A stretch of DNA of 64,000 bases from Burkholderiaceae bacterium (GTDB lineage: Bacteria > Pseudomonadota > Gammaproteobacteria > Burkholderiales > Burkholderiaceae_C), in assembly GCA_913776825.1 (NCBI GenBank), contig CAJYPV010000028.1, positions 62,001 through 126,000 on the forward strand. The letters are read 5' to 3'. The translations under genes and the position numbers were made by a program. The notes beneath the pieces are model-generated. The model was given only the letters and a program-made list of their open reading frames with translations, was not told the origin of the DNA and made no database searches. Of this stretch, positions 17,427 to 25,634 are shown in pieces; the first letter of the stretch is position 1; the number at the start of each line of letters is the position of its first letter.

Positions 17427-18256
17427 GCATTGCCCACGACCTTTCCGACGCCGAGTTCGACGAACTCGACGACCTCCTCGCCGCCACGCCCGAGCCGCTG
17501 CAAGCGCTGGATGCCTCCATGCTGGATGGCTACCTCTGCGGCGTGCTGGTGCAGCCGCGCCTGATCCCGATCGAGGACTGGCTGCCCCCGGTGTTCGATT
17601 ACGAAGGCCGACCGCTGCCCGACAATGTCGACCCCGCCTGGCTGGCCCGTGTGCGCGGCCTCGTCGAACGCCGATATGCGTCGTTGAACCAGAGCATGCT
17701 GGAACAGGGATGGTTCTATCCGCTGGTTCTGGACCTGGACGCCGAAGCCGAGGCGGAAGCCGAAACGGCCGGCGACGACGCCAGCGCGGCGCCGACCGAT
17801 GGCGCCGACGCCTCGGACAATGCGCCCGCCGCGTCCGAGCCTTCTGCGCAAGCCGATGCCGAATCGCCCGAGCTCGAGGTGCCGACCGATCCCATCACCC
17901 GCGCGCTGCTGCCGTGGGTGGGCGGTTTCGAATACGCGGCCGTGACCTTCCCCGATCTGCACGAACAGGCCGACGACAACATCAACAGCCTGCTCGCCCG
18001 CCTGTACCGCCACCTGCCGGTGGAGACGCCGGAGGAACAGGAAATTGTGGATCTGATGAATCGCGAGCACCCGCTCAAGAACATCGACGACGCCATCGAA
18101 GACCTGGTGCTGACGGTCGTCGACCTGCAGGCAGCGACGGAATCGCAGCGCTTCCATGTCGAGCAGGTGCGTCGGGAGACGCCCAAGCTGGGCCGCAACG
18201 ACCCGTGCCATTGCGGCTCCGGCAAGAAGTTCAAGCAGTGCCACGGCGCGGCTTGA
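17423..18256 (+). CDS. YecA/UPF0149-family protein with SEC-C zinc motif
   Basis: The 277-residue protein has the YecA N-terminal helical domain (LDASMLDGYLCGVLVQPRLIP) and an acidic Ala/Glu/Asp insert at about residues 105-155. A second YecA half (LLPWVGGFEYAA) follows, and a C-terminal SEC-C zinc-binding motif GRNDPCHCGSGKKFKQCHG. SEC-C motifs bind zinc and often tether proteins to SecA or ribosomes. A paralogue without SEC-C is encoded at 29838-30728. Confidence 0.88.
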   Translation: MSIAHDLSDAEFDELDDLLAATPEPLQALDASMLDGYLCGVLVQPRLIPIEDWLPPVFDYEGRPLPDNVDPAWLARVRGLVERRYASLNQSMLEQGWFYPLVLDLDAEAEAEAETAGDDASAAPTDGADASDNAPAASEPSAQADAESPELEVPTDPITRALLPWVGGFEYAAVTFPDLHEQADDNINSLLARLYRHLPVETPEEQEIVDLMNREHPLKNIDDAIEDLVLTVVDLQAATESQRFHVEQVRRETPKLGRNDPCHCGSGKKFKQCHGAA

Positions 18257-18334
18257 GCGCCGACGCGTTCCAGCGGCGCGGCCTCTGAATCGGCGGAGCG
18301 GCGGGCGGGACGCTCGTCGCTCGGCCGGGCCGGA

Positions 18335-19180
18335 TCAGATCTCGATGACGAGTTCCGGCCGGAAATCTTCCTGCTCGCCCTTTTTCTCATAGCCCAGCGG
18401 GTTGGCCACGACGCGGCAGCGGTGCACCGCGCCATCGCCGCGCTCCGGGCGGGGCGTCTCGACGACGTAATCGTTCAGGCAGTGCAGATGGCCATGCATC
18501 CAGACATCGGCCAGCGGCAGCATCTCGTCCAGCGCATTGCAGAAGCCGGCGGTGCCGGGCGTCAGGCCGTAGCGCGGATCCGCGCTGCGCAGGCTGGGCG
18601 CGAAATGGGTGACGACCGCGGTCTTGCCGTTGAAGGGCGTCTCCAGCGTCTCGCGCAGCCATTGCTGGCAGTCGAGCGCCATCGCGCGCAGGTCCTCGGC
18701 CAGCATCGGTTGGCCGTCCCGCAGCGTTGAATACTTGCGCAGGTAGTAGTTGGCGGCGCGAAACGCCTTCTCGCGCGCCGCGAGTTGCTGGGTGACGGTG
18801 GGCAGCCCCACGGCCAGCGCATCGAAGTCGCTCCACAAGGTGGTGCCGACGAAGCGCACCCCGTCGATCACGATGACCTCGCGGTCCAGCCACTCGATGC
18901 CCAAGGATTCGCAGGTGCGACGCAGGCGTTCGTAGGTGGGCGCGTATTCCAGGCCGTCGAATTCATGATTGCCCGGCACGTACAGCACGCGGGACCACGG
19001 CGATCCGTCACGCTGCGGCGAAAACTGCCCCAGCCCGAAATCGTCGGTCAGCAGACGCGAGCCCGGCTGATAGGAACCGACGTCGCCGGCCAGCACCAAC
19101 AGGTCGACACCGGGCACGGCGGTGGCAGTGAAATGGGTCTGGCGTTCCAGGTGGAGATCGGACAGCAGCTGCAGGCGCAC
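18335..19180 (-). CDS. Calcineurin-like metallophosphoesterase
   Basis: The 281-residue protein starts at GTG 19180 (VRLQLLSDLHLE); a GTG at 19210 would add ten residues. Metal-binding motifs are complete: SDLHLE, LAGDVGS, VPGNHEFDG, a histidine in VVTHFAPS, and MHGHLHC. The fold hydrolyses phosphomonoesters or diesters with a two-metal centre. It converges on the YecA gene. The substrate is not evident. Confidence 0.88.
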   Translation of the reverse strand: MRLQLLSDLHLERQTHFTATAVPGVDLLVLAGDVGSYQPGSRLLTDDFGLGQFSPQRDGSPWSRVLYVPGNHEFDGLEYAPTYERLRRTCESLGIEWLDREVIVIDGVRFVGTTLWSDFDALAVGLPTVTQQLAAREKAFRAANYYLRKYSTLRDGQPMLAEDLRAMALDCQQWLRETLETPFNGKTAVVTHFAPSLRSADPRYGLTPGTAGFCNALDEMLPLADVWMHGHLHCLNDYVVETPRPERGDGAVHRCRVVANPLGYEKKGEQEDFRPELVIEI

Positions 19181-19544
19181 GGTGGCAGAGGGACGAAAAG
19201 GGACAAACACTCGGCGGCCAGGACGGCACGCACGGCCGAGGCGGCGGCAAGACGGCCATTGTCACCGCCCGCCGGATGGCACCTGGCGAGTGGGGCAGGG
19301 CGGAGGCCCGCTCGCGCGAATCCCGGCATGGCAGGGCGAAGGCGCTGGCGGGCGATGGAGCGCGATGGCGCGGTAGCGGTCGGGGCTGCGCTCGGTCTTC
19401 GATGTGGCATTCACGGCGCGCCGGCAGGGCATTCGTCAAGCGGCTGCGAATCGGGTCGAGCCCGCTCGCTTTTGCGCGGAAGGGCTGTGCCACACTCGTC
19501 CGAGCCGATTCCGGCACAAGCTCATGTCACTGGAGGAATCCTCG
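19181..19544 (+). other. Intergenic region before uspA
   Basis: This gap sits between the divergent metallophosphoesterase and uspA genes and presumably contains both promoters. No protein-like frame and no strong hairpin with T-run was found. Confidence 0.45.
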
Positions 19545-19967
19545 ATGAAGATCCTGGTTGCAGTCGATGGCAGCGTCTACAGCAAGCGCATGCTGGCCTA
19601 CCTGGCCGCGCACGACGAGTGGCTGGGCGGCGCCCATGAGTACACCATCGCCCACATCGTCTCGGCCATCCCGCCTCGCGCGGCGGCGGTGCTCGACAAG
19701 GCCGTGGTGGCGGATTACTACGCCGAAGAGGCCGAGAAAGTGCTCAAGCCGATTCGCACCTTCATGGAGAAGCGCGGCATCGTCGCGAAGTACGTTGTCA
19801 AGACCGGCCATGCCTCGGAGGCCCTGAGCGCGCTCGCCCAGAAGGGCCGTTTCGATCTGCTGATGATGGGCTCGCATGGCCACACCGCGCTGGGCAAGCT
19901 GGTGCTGGGATCGGTCGCCACCAAGGTGATGGCGCATTGCGATGTGCCGGTGCTGCTGATCCGTTGA
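19545..19967 (+). CDS. Universal stress protein, UspA family
   Basis: The 140-residue single-domain Usp starts at ATG 19545 behind TGGAGGAATC. It begins MKILVAVDGSVYSKRML and ends with the ATP-binding signature GSHGHTALGKLVLGSVATKVMAHCDVPVLLIR (G-2x-G-9x-GS type). Such proteins bind ATP and help survival under stress. Confidence 0.93.
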   Translation: MKILVAVDGSVYSKRMLAYLAAHDEWLGGAHEYTIAHIVSAIPPRAAAVLDKAVVADYYAEEAEKVLKPIRTFMEKRGIVAKYVVKTGHASEALSALAQKGRFDLLMMGSHGHTALGKLVLGSVATKVMAHCDVPVLLIR

Positions 19968-20095
19968 TCGGCTGAACCAGCGGCGCGGCGATCTCGCCGT
20001 CGGGTGTCCGCGCCGTCGCGAGTCCTTCCGGCGGGGCGGACAGCTGGTGGCTCAGCTCAGCGCCAGGCGGGAAGAGGACATCACCGCCGCGATGC

Positions 20096-20317
20096 TCAGC
20101 TGCGTCGCGCAGCCATCCAGGACAGCGGTGAATCGCCCGGCGTGTGCGGGCTGGATTGCGATTCCAGACCGTAGTCGCTGCGACGGAAGTCTTCGTATTC
20201 GCTGGCGTCGCCAAAGCTGGCTTCCATGCCGAAGGCGGTGCCCATGTCAGCGGGCTCCGGCTCATGGACCTCAGAGCTGGTGCGGCGGAACAGGCGCAGG
20301 GCAGTGGCGAATCGCAT
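20096..20317 (-). CDS. Small hypothetical protein, 73 residues
   Basis: The minus strand has ATG 20317 preceded by GAGGTCCACC, a good ribosome site. It encodes a 73-residue protein with a basic start (MRFATALRLFRRTSSE) and a polar middle (ADMGTAFGMEASFGDASEYEDF). It has neither a signal peptide nor a membrane helix. The sequence is protein-like but not recognised. It is divergent from the small gene at 20592. Confidence 0.6.
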   Translation of the reverse strand: MRFATALRLFRRTSSEVHEPEPADMGTAFGMEASFGDASEYEDFRRSDYGLESQSSPHTPGDSPLSWMAARRS

Positions 20318-20591
20318 GGTGGACCTCGTCGGAAAAGCACGGGGCGTTGAAGGACGATCCGCAGGGCGATGGATGCGAAACGTGCTATGCCACAGTGTGA
20401 GCCAACCTGTCTTCAGGCGAATCCCCAAATTGGGTGGACCTGAAAAACCCGTATACAAATACACACAGATTGGTGCACGGCCACAACGGGTGCGGCCAAA
20501 TAACCACTTTTCCCACTTTGGGAGGGTGCCCCCCGCATTTGAGGGTGACTATGCTCACGGCCTTCCGAAGCGTTAGAAGAAGTAACCGCCC

Positions 20592-20816
20592 ATGTCCCCG
20601 CTGGTTCACAAATCGCTGACCTGGAGCATCGTCGGCACCGTGGTGCTGATCTCCGCCTGGTTGGCCGACAACGTTCAGACCGCTCATCACCGGGGACAGT
20701 TCCGTCCCGGATTCGCTTTGAAACACACCGCGCTTGACGCCGCGCAGCCGACCACGATGGCCGCGCCGCTGCCGCAAGTCCGCGAGGCGACAGTCCAGGT
20801 CGCCTCCAAGCGCTGA
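20592..20816 (+). CDS. Small membrane-anchored protein, 74 residues
   Basis: The protein starts MSPLVHKSLTWSIVGTVVLISAWLADN, one membrane helix or uncleaved signal anchor, followed by about 45 polar residues. The ribosome site is weak. The 274-base gap upstream (20318-20591) is lower in G+C than its surroundings and includes GTATACAAATAC at 20451, which may be part of promoters for this gene and the divergent one. Function unknown. Confidence 0.55.
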   Translation: MSPLVHKSLTWSIVGTVVLISAWLADNVQTAHHRGQFRPGFALKHTALDAAQPTTMAAPLPQVREATVQVASKR

Positions 20817-20872
20817 TCGCCCGCCGGCTGGACGCCCGTCCGGCTGCCTCATGGCGCCTCAGGGTGCCGATG

Positions 20873-21811
20873 TCACGGCTGCAGCGCAGCTCGTGCGCCC
20901 TCCGCGAGGGCCTGACCAATCTGATCCAGCAGCGCGGGCGGCTCGCCGCCACTGGCGCCCGCTTCGGATTCCGCGCCCAGCTTCCATTGGTGCCAATAGA
21001 GCGCCACCTCCACCTGCACCTCGGGCCGCACGGCCACCAGCGCGCCGCTGGCCAGGTGGGCCCGGACCTGCAGCTCCGGCGCAACCCCCACGCCCCAGCC
21101 CATCCGCACCGCGTGCACATAAGCCTCGCTGGACGGCACATACCGCGCGTTCAGCCGCGCCGCCCGCAGCCCGAGGGCCTGCCGCACCCACTGCTGCTGG
21201 GTGTCATCCTTCCGATTGAAGACCACGAACGGCAACTGCGAGACATCGGTCGCCCGCAGCCCGTGCGGCAGCGCCTGCGCAATGAACGCCGGGCTGGCCA
21301 CCGCCAGATAGCGCATCACGCCCAGCGGCTGGGCGACGCAGCCGCGCAAGGCCTGCTTCACCGTGGTCACGCAACCCAGCACCTCGCCCTGGCGCAGCCA
21401 GTCGTGGGTGAAGTCCTGGTCATCCACCACCAGCTCCAGGCCGAAGCCCTCTTGCAGGCCGCGCTGCACCAGCGGATCCAGCGCCGGCAGCACCCAGGTC
21501 GCCAGGCTGTCTGCATTCACCGCGATCGGCAGCCGCTCCGCGCTGGTGCCGCGCACGCCGAGTTCTCTCACCACCTCTGCCCGCAGCGCATGCAACTGAC
21601 GGGCGAAGCGCAGCAGGCGCTTGCCCGGCTCGGTCAGCCGCAGCGGCCGGGACCGCACCACCAGCAGCTGCCCGACCTGCGCTTCCAGGCTGCGCAACCG
21701 CTGAGACACCGCGCTCTGGGTGATCGCCAGCGTCTCGGCGGCGCGCTCGAAGCTGCGCTCGTCCGCCAGTGCCGCCAGGCAGTCCAGGCCGGCCGCGTCG
21801 AGGTCTTTCAT
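20873..21811 (-). CDS. argP: ArgP/LysG-type LysR regulator
   Basis: The 312-residue LysR protein has the HTH LDCLAALADERSFERAAETLAITQSAVSQRLRSLEAQVGQLLVVRS and effector-domain segments typical of ArgP (VNADSLATWVLPAL, VDDQDFTHDWLRQGEVLGCVTT). ArgP/LysG senses lysine or arginine and activates exporters of the LysE/ArgO family. A lysE-type gene is divergent, 315 bases away, which supports the call. Confidence 0.9.
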   Translation of the reverse strand: MKDLDAAGLDCLAALADERSFERAAETLAITQSAVSQRLRSLEAQVGQLLVVRSRPLRLTEPGKRLLRFARQLHALRAEVVRELGVRGTSAERLPIAVNADSLATWVLPALDPLVQRGLQEGFGLELVVDDQDFTHDWLRQGEVLGCVTTVKQALRGCVAQPLGVMRYLAVASPAFIAQALPHGLRATDVSQLPFVVFNRKDDTQQQWVRQALGLRAARLNARYVPSSEAYVHAVRMGWGVGVAPELQVRAHLASGALVAVRPEVQVEVALYWHQWKLGAESEAGASGGEPPALLDQIGQALAEGARAALQP

Positions 21812-22126
21812 CAGGTGCTCCGGATAGGGCGAATCAGGTCTTCAGGCGCTGACACGACGGCGCGACAGGGGTGATGGTGCATGTCGACACGCACGAGGCG
21901 AGAGACATCGTGAGCGGTGTGAATCGCGGGCTGACGCGCAACCTGGATTTCATAAGCATCGCTAATGTAGGCGCTGAGATATTAATCTCACTTCATCAGG
22001 ACGCTGTCCGTCATCACAATCCGCCCCTGGTGTGAGGCCGACGAGCTCGGCATGGATCGTCTCGCGCCAACGTCGACCGGCCCTGCGCCGGGGTCCACGC
22101 GCCGATCCGCCAGCAGCCCTCGCCCC
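21812..22126. promoter_or_regulatory. argP-lysE divergent control region
   Basis: This 315-base region separates the two starts. It has an A+T-rich centre (21950-22000) with GATATTAATCTCACTTCATC, where promoters and an ArgP site would be expected. No protein-like frame was found. The exact operator is not clear by eye. Confidence 0.4.
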
Positions 22127-22747
22127 ATGACCTTCTCCAGCGCCGCATTGATGCAAGGCTGGCTCACCGGAGCCGGCCTGATCGTTGCCATCGGCGCCCA
22201 GAACGCGCTGGTGTTGCGTCAAGGCTTGATGCGTCAGCATGTGGCGCCGGTCGTGGCCGTGTGCGCCCTCTCCGACATGCTGTTGATCGCGTTGGGTGTG
22301 TTCGGGCTGGGCCGGCTGATTGCCGCCAGTCCGATGCTGATGGAGGTCTTCCGCTGGGGCGGCGCTGCGTTTTTGCTGGGCTATGCGCTCATGGCTGCGC
22401 GTCGCGCGCTGTGGCCCAAGGCCGGCCTGCAGGCGCAGGCGGGCAGTGCCTCGTTGACGACGGTGCTCGGCAGCACCCTGGCCATGACCTACCTGAACCC
22501 GCATGTGTATCTGGACACGGTGGTGCTGCTCGGCACCCTCGGCGCCCAGCAGCCGGCGCAGGGACAGGCGGCCTTCGCAGCGGGCGCCTCGCTGGCGTCC
22601 CTCATGTGGTTTTCGCTGCTGGGCTTCGGCGCAGCGGCGGTGGCGGTGCCGTTGCGCCGTCCGGCGGTCTGGCGCAGCATCGACGCCGTGATCGCCCTGG
22701 TGATGGCCTGGCTGGGCCTGCAGTTGCTGTTGCGCCCGCTGGGCTGA
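22127..22747 (+). CDS. LysE/ArgO-family amino acid exporter
   Basis: The 206-residue protein has six hydrophobic segments and the LysE signature GLIVAIGAQNALVLRQGL near the N-terminus, plus the second conserved stretch AMTYLNPHVYLDTVVLLG. Family members export lysine and arginine out of the cytoplasm. It is divergent from argP and followed after nine bases by dadA, so export and oxidation of basic amino acids may be regulated together. Confidence 0.92.
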   Translation: MTFSSAALMQGWLTGAGLIVAIGAQNALVLRQGLMRQHVAPVVAVCALSDMLLIALGVFGLGRLIAASPMLMEVFRWGGAAFLLGYALMAARRALWPKAGLQAQAGSASLTTVLGSTLAMTYLNPHVYLDTVVLLGTLGAQQPAQGQAAFAAGASLASLMWFSLLGFGAAAVAVPLRRPAVWRSIDAVIALVMAWLGLQLLLRPLG

Positions 22748-22756
22748 GGAGTTCGT

Positions 22757-24082
22757 ATGAAAGTGATCGTCCTGGGCGCCGGCATCATCGGCATCCACAC
22801 CGCCTGGTATCTGCTGGATCAGGGCCATGACGTGGTCGTGGTCGACCGCCAGCCCGATGCCGCGCTGGAAACCAGCTTCGCCAACGGCGCGCAGATTTCG
22901 GTCTGCTTCTGCGAACCCTGGGCCAACGCCGGCGCGCCGTTCAAGGTCGCCAAATGGCTGCTCCGCGACGACGCCCCGCTGCTGTTCCGTCCGCGACTGG
23001 ACCCCGCCCAATGGCGCTGGGGCCTGTCGTTCCTGGGCCAGTGCACGACGGCGGCCTTCGAGCGCAATGTCGGCCAGCTGGTCCGACTCGGCCGCTACAG
23101 CCATGAATCGCTGCGCGCGCTGGTGGACCAGACCGGCATCGACTACAACCGCATCGAGCGCGGCATCCTGCATTTCTTCGGCAGCGAGGCCGACTTCCAG
23201 GCCGGCGCCGAGGGCGCCGAGATCATGCGCCGCCAGGGCGTGGACCGCCGCGTGTTGTCGCGCGAGGAGGTGCTCGCGATCGAGCCCGCGCTGCGTTCCG
23301 GCGAGCGTTATGTGTACGGCGGCACCTACACGCCCAGCGATGAATCGGGCGACGCGCGCGTCTTCACCCAGGCGCTGGCGCGACTGGCCGAGGCCCGCGG
23401 CGCGCAGTTCCTGTGGAACCACGACATCGAATCCCTGCCCACCCAGGGCGGCGCGCAGGGCACCGAAGTCGCCGGCGTGCAGATCCGCTCCCGCGAGACC
23501 GGCCAGAGCCAGCGCCTCACTGGCGACGCATATGTCGTCGCGCTGGCGTCGTATGCGCCGGGGCTGCTCAAGCCCTTGGGCGAGCATCTGAACATCTATC
23601 CGGCCAAGGGCTATTCGGCTACGCTGCGGCTCAAGAAGCCGGAGGCGGCCAGCACCATCAGCCTGCTGGACGATGCGCGCAAGATCGCGATCTCCCGGCT
23701 GGGCGACCATGTGCGCATCGCCGGCACCGCCGAGCTGGTGGGCCTGGACACCAGCCTCGACAGCCCGACCTCCAAGGTGCGCTGCGAATCGCTGGTGCGG
23801 CGCTATGAAGAGCTGTTCCCCGGCGTGGCCGACCTGTCCGAGCCCAACTACTGGACCGGCCTGCGCCCCAGCACACCGACCAACGTGCCCTACATCGGCC
23901 GCAGCGAGAAGGCCACCAACCTGTGGCTCAACGCCGGTCACGGCACGCTGGGCTGGACGCACGGCGCCGGCTCCGGTCGCGCGCTGGCCGAGCTCATCAG
24001 CGGCCAGCGGCCCGATCTGGACTTCGCTTTCTACGGCGATGTGCGCACCACCAGCGCCGCCCGTCGACTGCAGACGGCCTGA
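22757..24082 (+). CDS. dadA: D-amino acid dehydrogenase, small subunit type
   Basis: The 441-residue FAD protein starts at ATG 22757 behind GAGGAG. The dinucleotide fold MKVIVLGAGIIGIHTAWYLLDQGHDVVVVDR is followed by the ETSFANGAQISVCFCEPWANAG region typical of DadA and the C-terminal NAGHGTLGWTHGAGSGRALAELI. It oxidises D-amino acids to 2-oxoacids and passes electrons to the respiratory chain. It shares an operon with the LysE-type exporter and ends at a strong terminator. Confidence 0.93.
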   Translation: MKVIVLGAGIIGIHTAWYLLDQGHDVVVVDRQPDAALETSFANGAQISVCFCEPWANAGAPFKVAKWLLRDDAPLLFRPRLDPAQWRWGLSFLGQCTTAAFERNVGQLVRLGRYSHESLRALVDQTGIDYNRIERGILHFFGSEADFQAGAEGAEIMRRQGVDRRVLSREEVLAIEPALRSGERYVYGGTYTPSDESGDARVFTQALARLAEARGAQFLWNHDIESLPTQGGAQGTEVAGVQIRSRETGQSQRLTGDAYVVALASYAPGLLKPLGEHLNIYPAKGYSATLRLKKPEAASTISLLDDARKIAISRLGDHVRIAGTAELVGLDTSLDSPTSKVRCESLVRRYEELFPGVADLSEPNYWTGLRPSTPTNVPYIGRSEKATNLWLNAGHGTLGWTHGAGSGRALAELISGQRPDLDFAFYGDVRTTSAARRLQTA

Positions 24083-24143
24083 TCGGGCGGTCCCCGTCAT
24101 TCCTTCACGGCCGCGTCACCCCCGGACGACGGCAGCCCAAAAG

Positions 24144-24171
24144 GGGCGCGGCTAGAATCCGCGCCCTTTTT
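24144..24171 (+). terminator. Rho-independent terminator of dadA
   Basis: GGGCGCGG (24144-24151) and CCGCGCCC (24159-24166) are followed by TTTTT. The loop contains TAGAAT, which could also act as a -10 element for the next gene. An AAAA before the stem makes it partly bidirectional. Confidence 0.75.
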
Positions 24172-24214
24172 CCATTTCCTGGATCGGCGTTCGCGCACCG
24201 GTCCCGCACGCACC

Positions 24215-25540
24215 ATGGCATCGGTTTCCTCCTCCTCCGGCTTGCCTCGCGATTTCTGCGCGATCGACTTCGGCACCTCCAACTCCGCCGTCGCCGTTCC
24301 GGATCCCCAGCAGCCCGGCGCGATGCGCCTGGTCCCGCTGGAAGGCGCGCACACCACCATGCCCACGGCGGTCTTCTATTTCGCCGAAGGTCGCCATGAC
24401 GCCGACGGCCCGCCCCGCGCCTTCGGTCGCGCGGCCGTGGCCGCGTATGAAGAAGGCATCGACGGCCGCCTGATGCGCTCGATGAAAAGCATCCTCGGCT
24501 CCAGCCTGATCGATCAGGTCACCGATGCCGGTGGCGGCCGCGGCGTGAAATACATCGACATGCTGTCCGGCTACCTCAAGCGCCTGCGCCGGCAGGCCGC
24601 GATGGGCGGTGATGAGCCGCGCCGCGTGGTGCTCGGTCGTCCGGTCTATTTCGTCGACGAGGACCCGGCCCGTGACGCCGCCGCTGAGCAGTCACTGATG
24701 ACGGCCGCCCGCGCGGTGGGCTTCGAGGACATCCAATTCCAGTTCGAGCCGATCGCGGCGGCGTTCGACTACGAACAGCAGGCCCAGCGCGAGCAATTGG
24801 TGCTGGTGGCCGACATCGGCGGCGGCACATCCGACTTCTCGGTGGTGCGGGTGGGCCCGGACCGGATCGCGCGACTCGACCGTCGCGAGGACATCCTCGC
24901 CAGCCACGGCGTGCACATCGCCGGCACCGACTTCGACCGCCACATCGAGCTGACCGGCATCCTGCGTGAATTCGGCTACCGCGCCATGGGCCCGGCCCGC
25001 GCTGGCCAGACGCCGCGCGAAGTGCCGAGCGGCGTCTATTTCGATCTGGCCACCTGGCATCTGATCAACACCTGCTACAGCCCGCAGCGGGTGCTGGAAC
25101 TGCGCAACATGAAGGCCTTCTATGGCGATCCGCGCCATCACCAGCGCCTGATGACGGTGCTGGAAGAACGACTCGGCCATGAGCTGGCCCACCGCGCCGA
25201 AGACGCCAAGATCGCGGTGTCCGGCGGCGGCGACTGCCACATCGATCTGGGGCTGATCGAATCGGGACTCGCCGTCGAGCTCACCGAGCGCGCCGCTGTG
25301 CAGGCCCTGGAAGCGGACATCGAACGCATCGCCGCCGCCGGCCGCGAGACCGTGGCCCGCGCCGGCCTGACGCCCGCCGACATCGATGCCCTCTACCTCA
25401 CCGGCGGCTCCACCGGCCTGCGCCTGCTGGCAGATCGGATCGCGGCGGACTATCCGTCGGCGACATTGGGTCGGGGCGATCGGTTTGCGTCGGTGGCCAC
25501 CGGTCTGGGGTTGCATGCGGCACGCGTGTTCGCGCAGTGA
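24215..25540 (+). CDS. Hsp70-like chaperone of the YegD type
   Basis: The 441-residue protein contains only the actin/Hsp70 ATPase region: phosphate 1 motif FCAIDFGTSNSAVAV, phosphate 2 motif VADIGGGTSDFSVV, and the adenosine motif LYLTGGSTGLRLLAD. The linker and peptide-binding beta-domain of DnaK are absent, as in YegD. DnaK-like ATP binding is clear, but the client or role is not. It is a single gene between a terminator and the S9 peptidase. Confidence 0.87.
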   Translation: MASVSSSSGLPRDFCAIDFGTSNSAVAVPDPQQPGAMRLVPLEGAHTTMPTAVFYFAEGRHDADGPPRAFGRAAVAAYEEGIDGRLMRSMKSILGSSLIDQVTDAGGGRGVKYIDMLSGYLKRLRRQAAMGGDEPRRVVLGRPVYFVDEDPARDAAAEQSLMTAARAVGFEDIQFQFEPIAAAFDYEQQAQREQLVLVADIGGGTSDFSVVRVGPDRIARLDRREDILASHGVHIAGTDFDRHIELTGILREFGYRAMGPARAGQTPREVPSGVYFDLATWHLINTCYSPQRVLELRNMKAFYGDPRHHQRLMTVLEERLGHELAHRAEDAKIAVSGGGDCHIDLGLIESGLAVELTERAAVQALEADIERIAAAGRETVARAGLTPADIDALYLTGGSTGLRLLADRIAADYPSATLGRGDRFASVATGLGLHAARVFAQ

Positions 25541-25634
25541 CACAAACTCGGGTACATCCCGAGTCCTGACGACCGGCGCCAGGAATGGGCGCTGCTAGAT
25601 TGCCCGGTTTCCTCGCTCGGGAGACCCCGCCATC

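Noticed and set aside
24147..24171. TAGAAT in the dadA terminator loop as a tRNA or small-RNA promoter
   Set aside because: It sits inside a terminator stem and nothing RNA-like follows before the Hsp70-like gene; kept only as a possible -10 for that gene.
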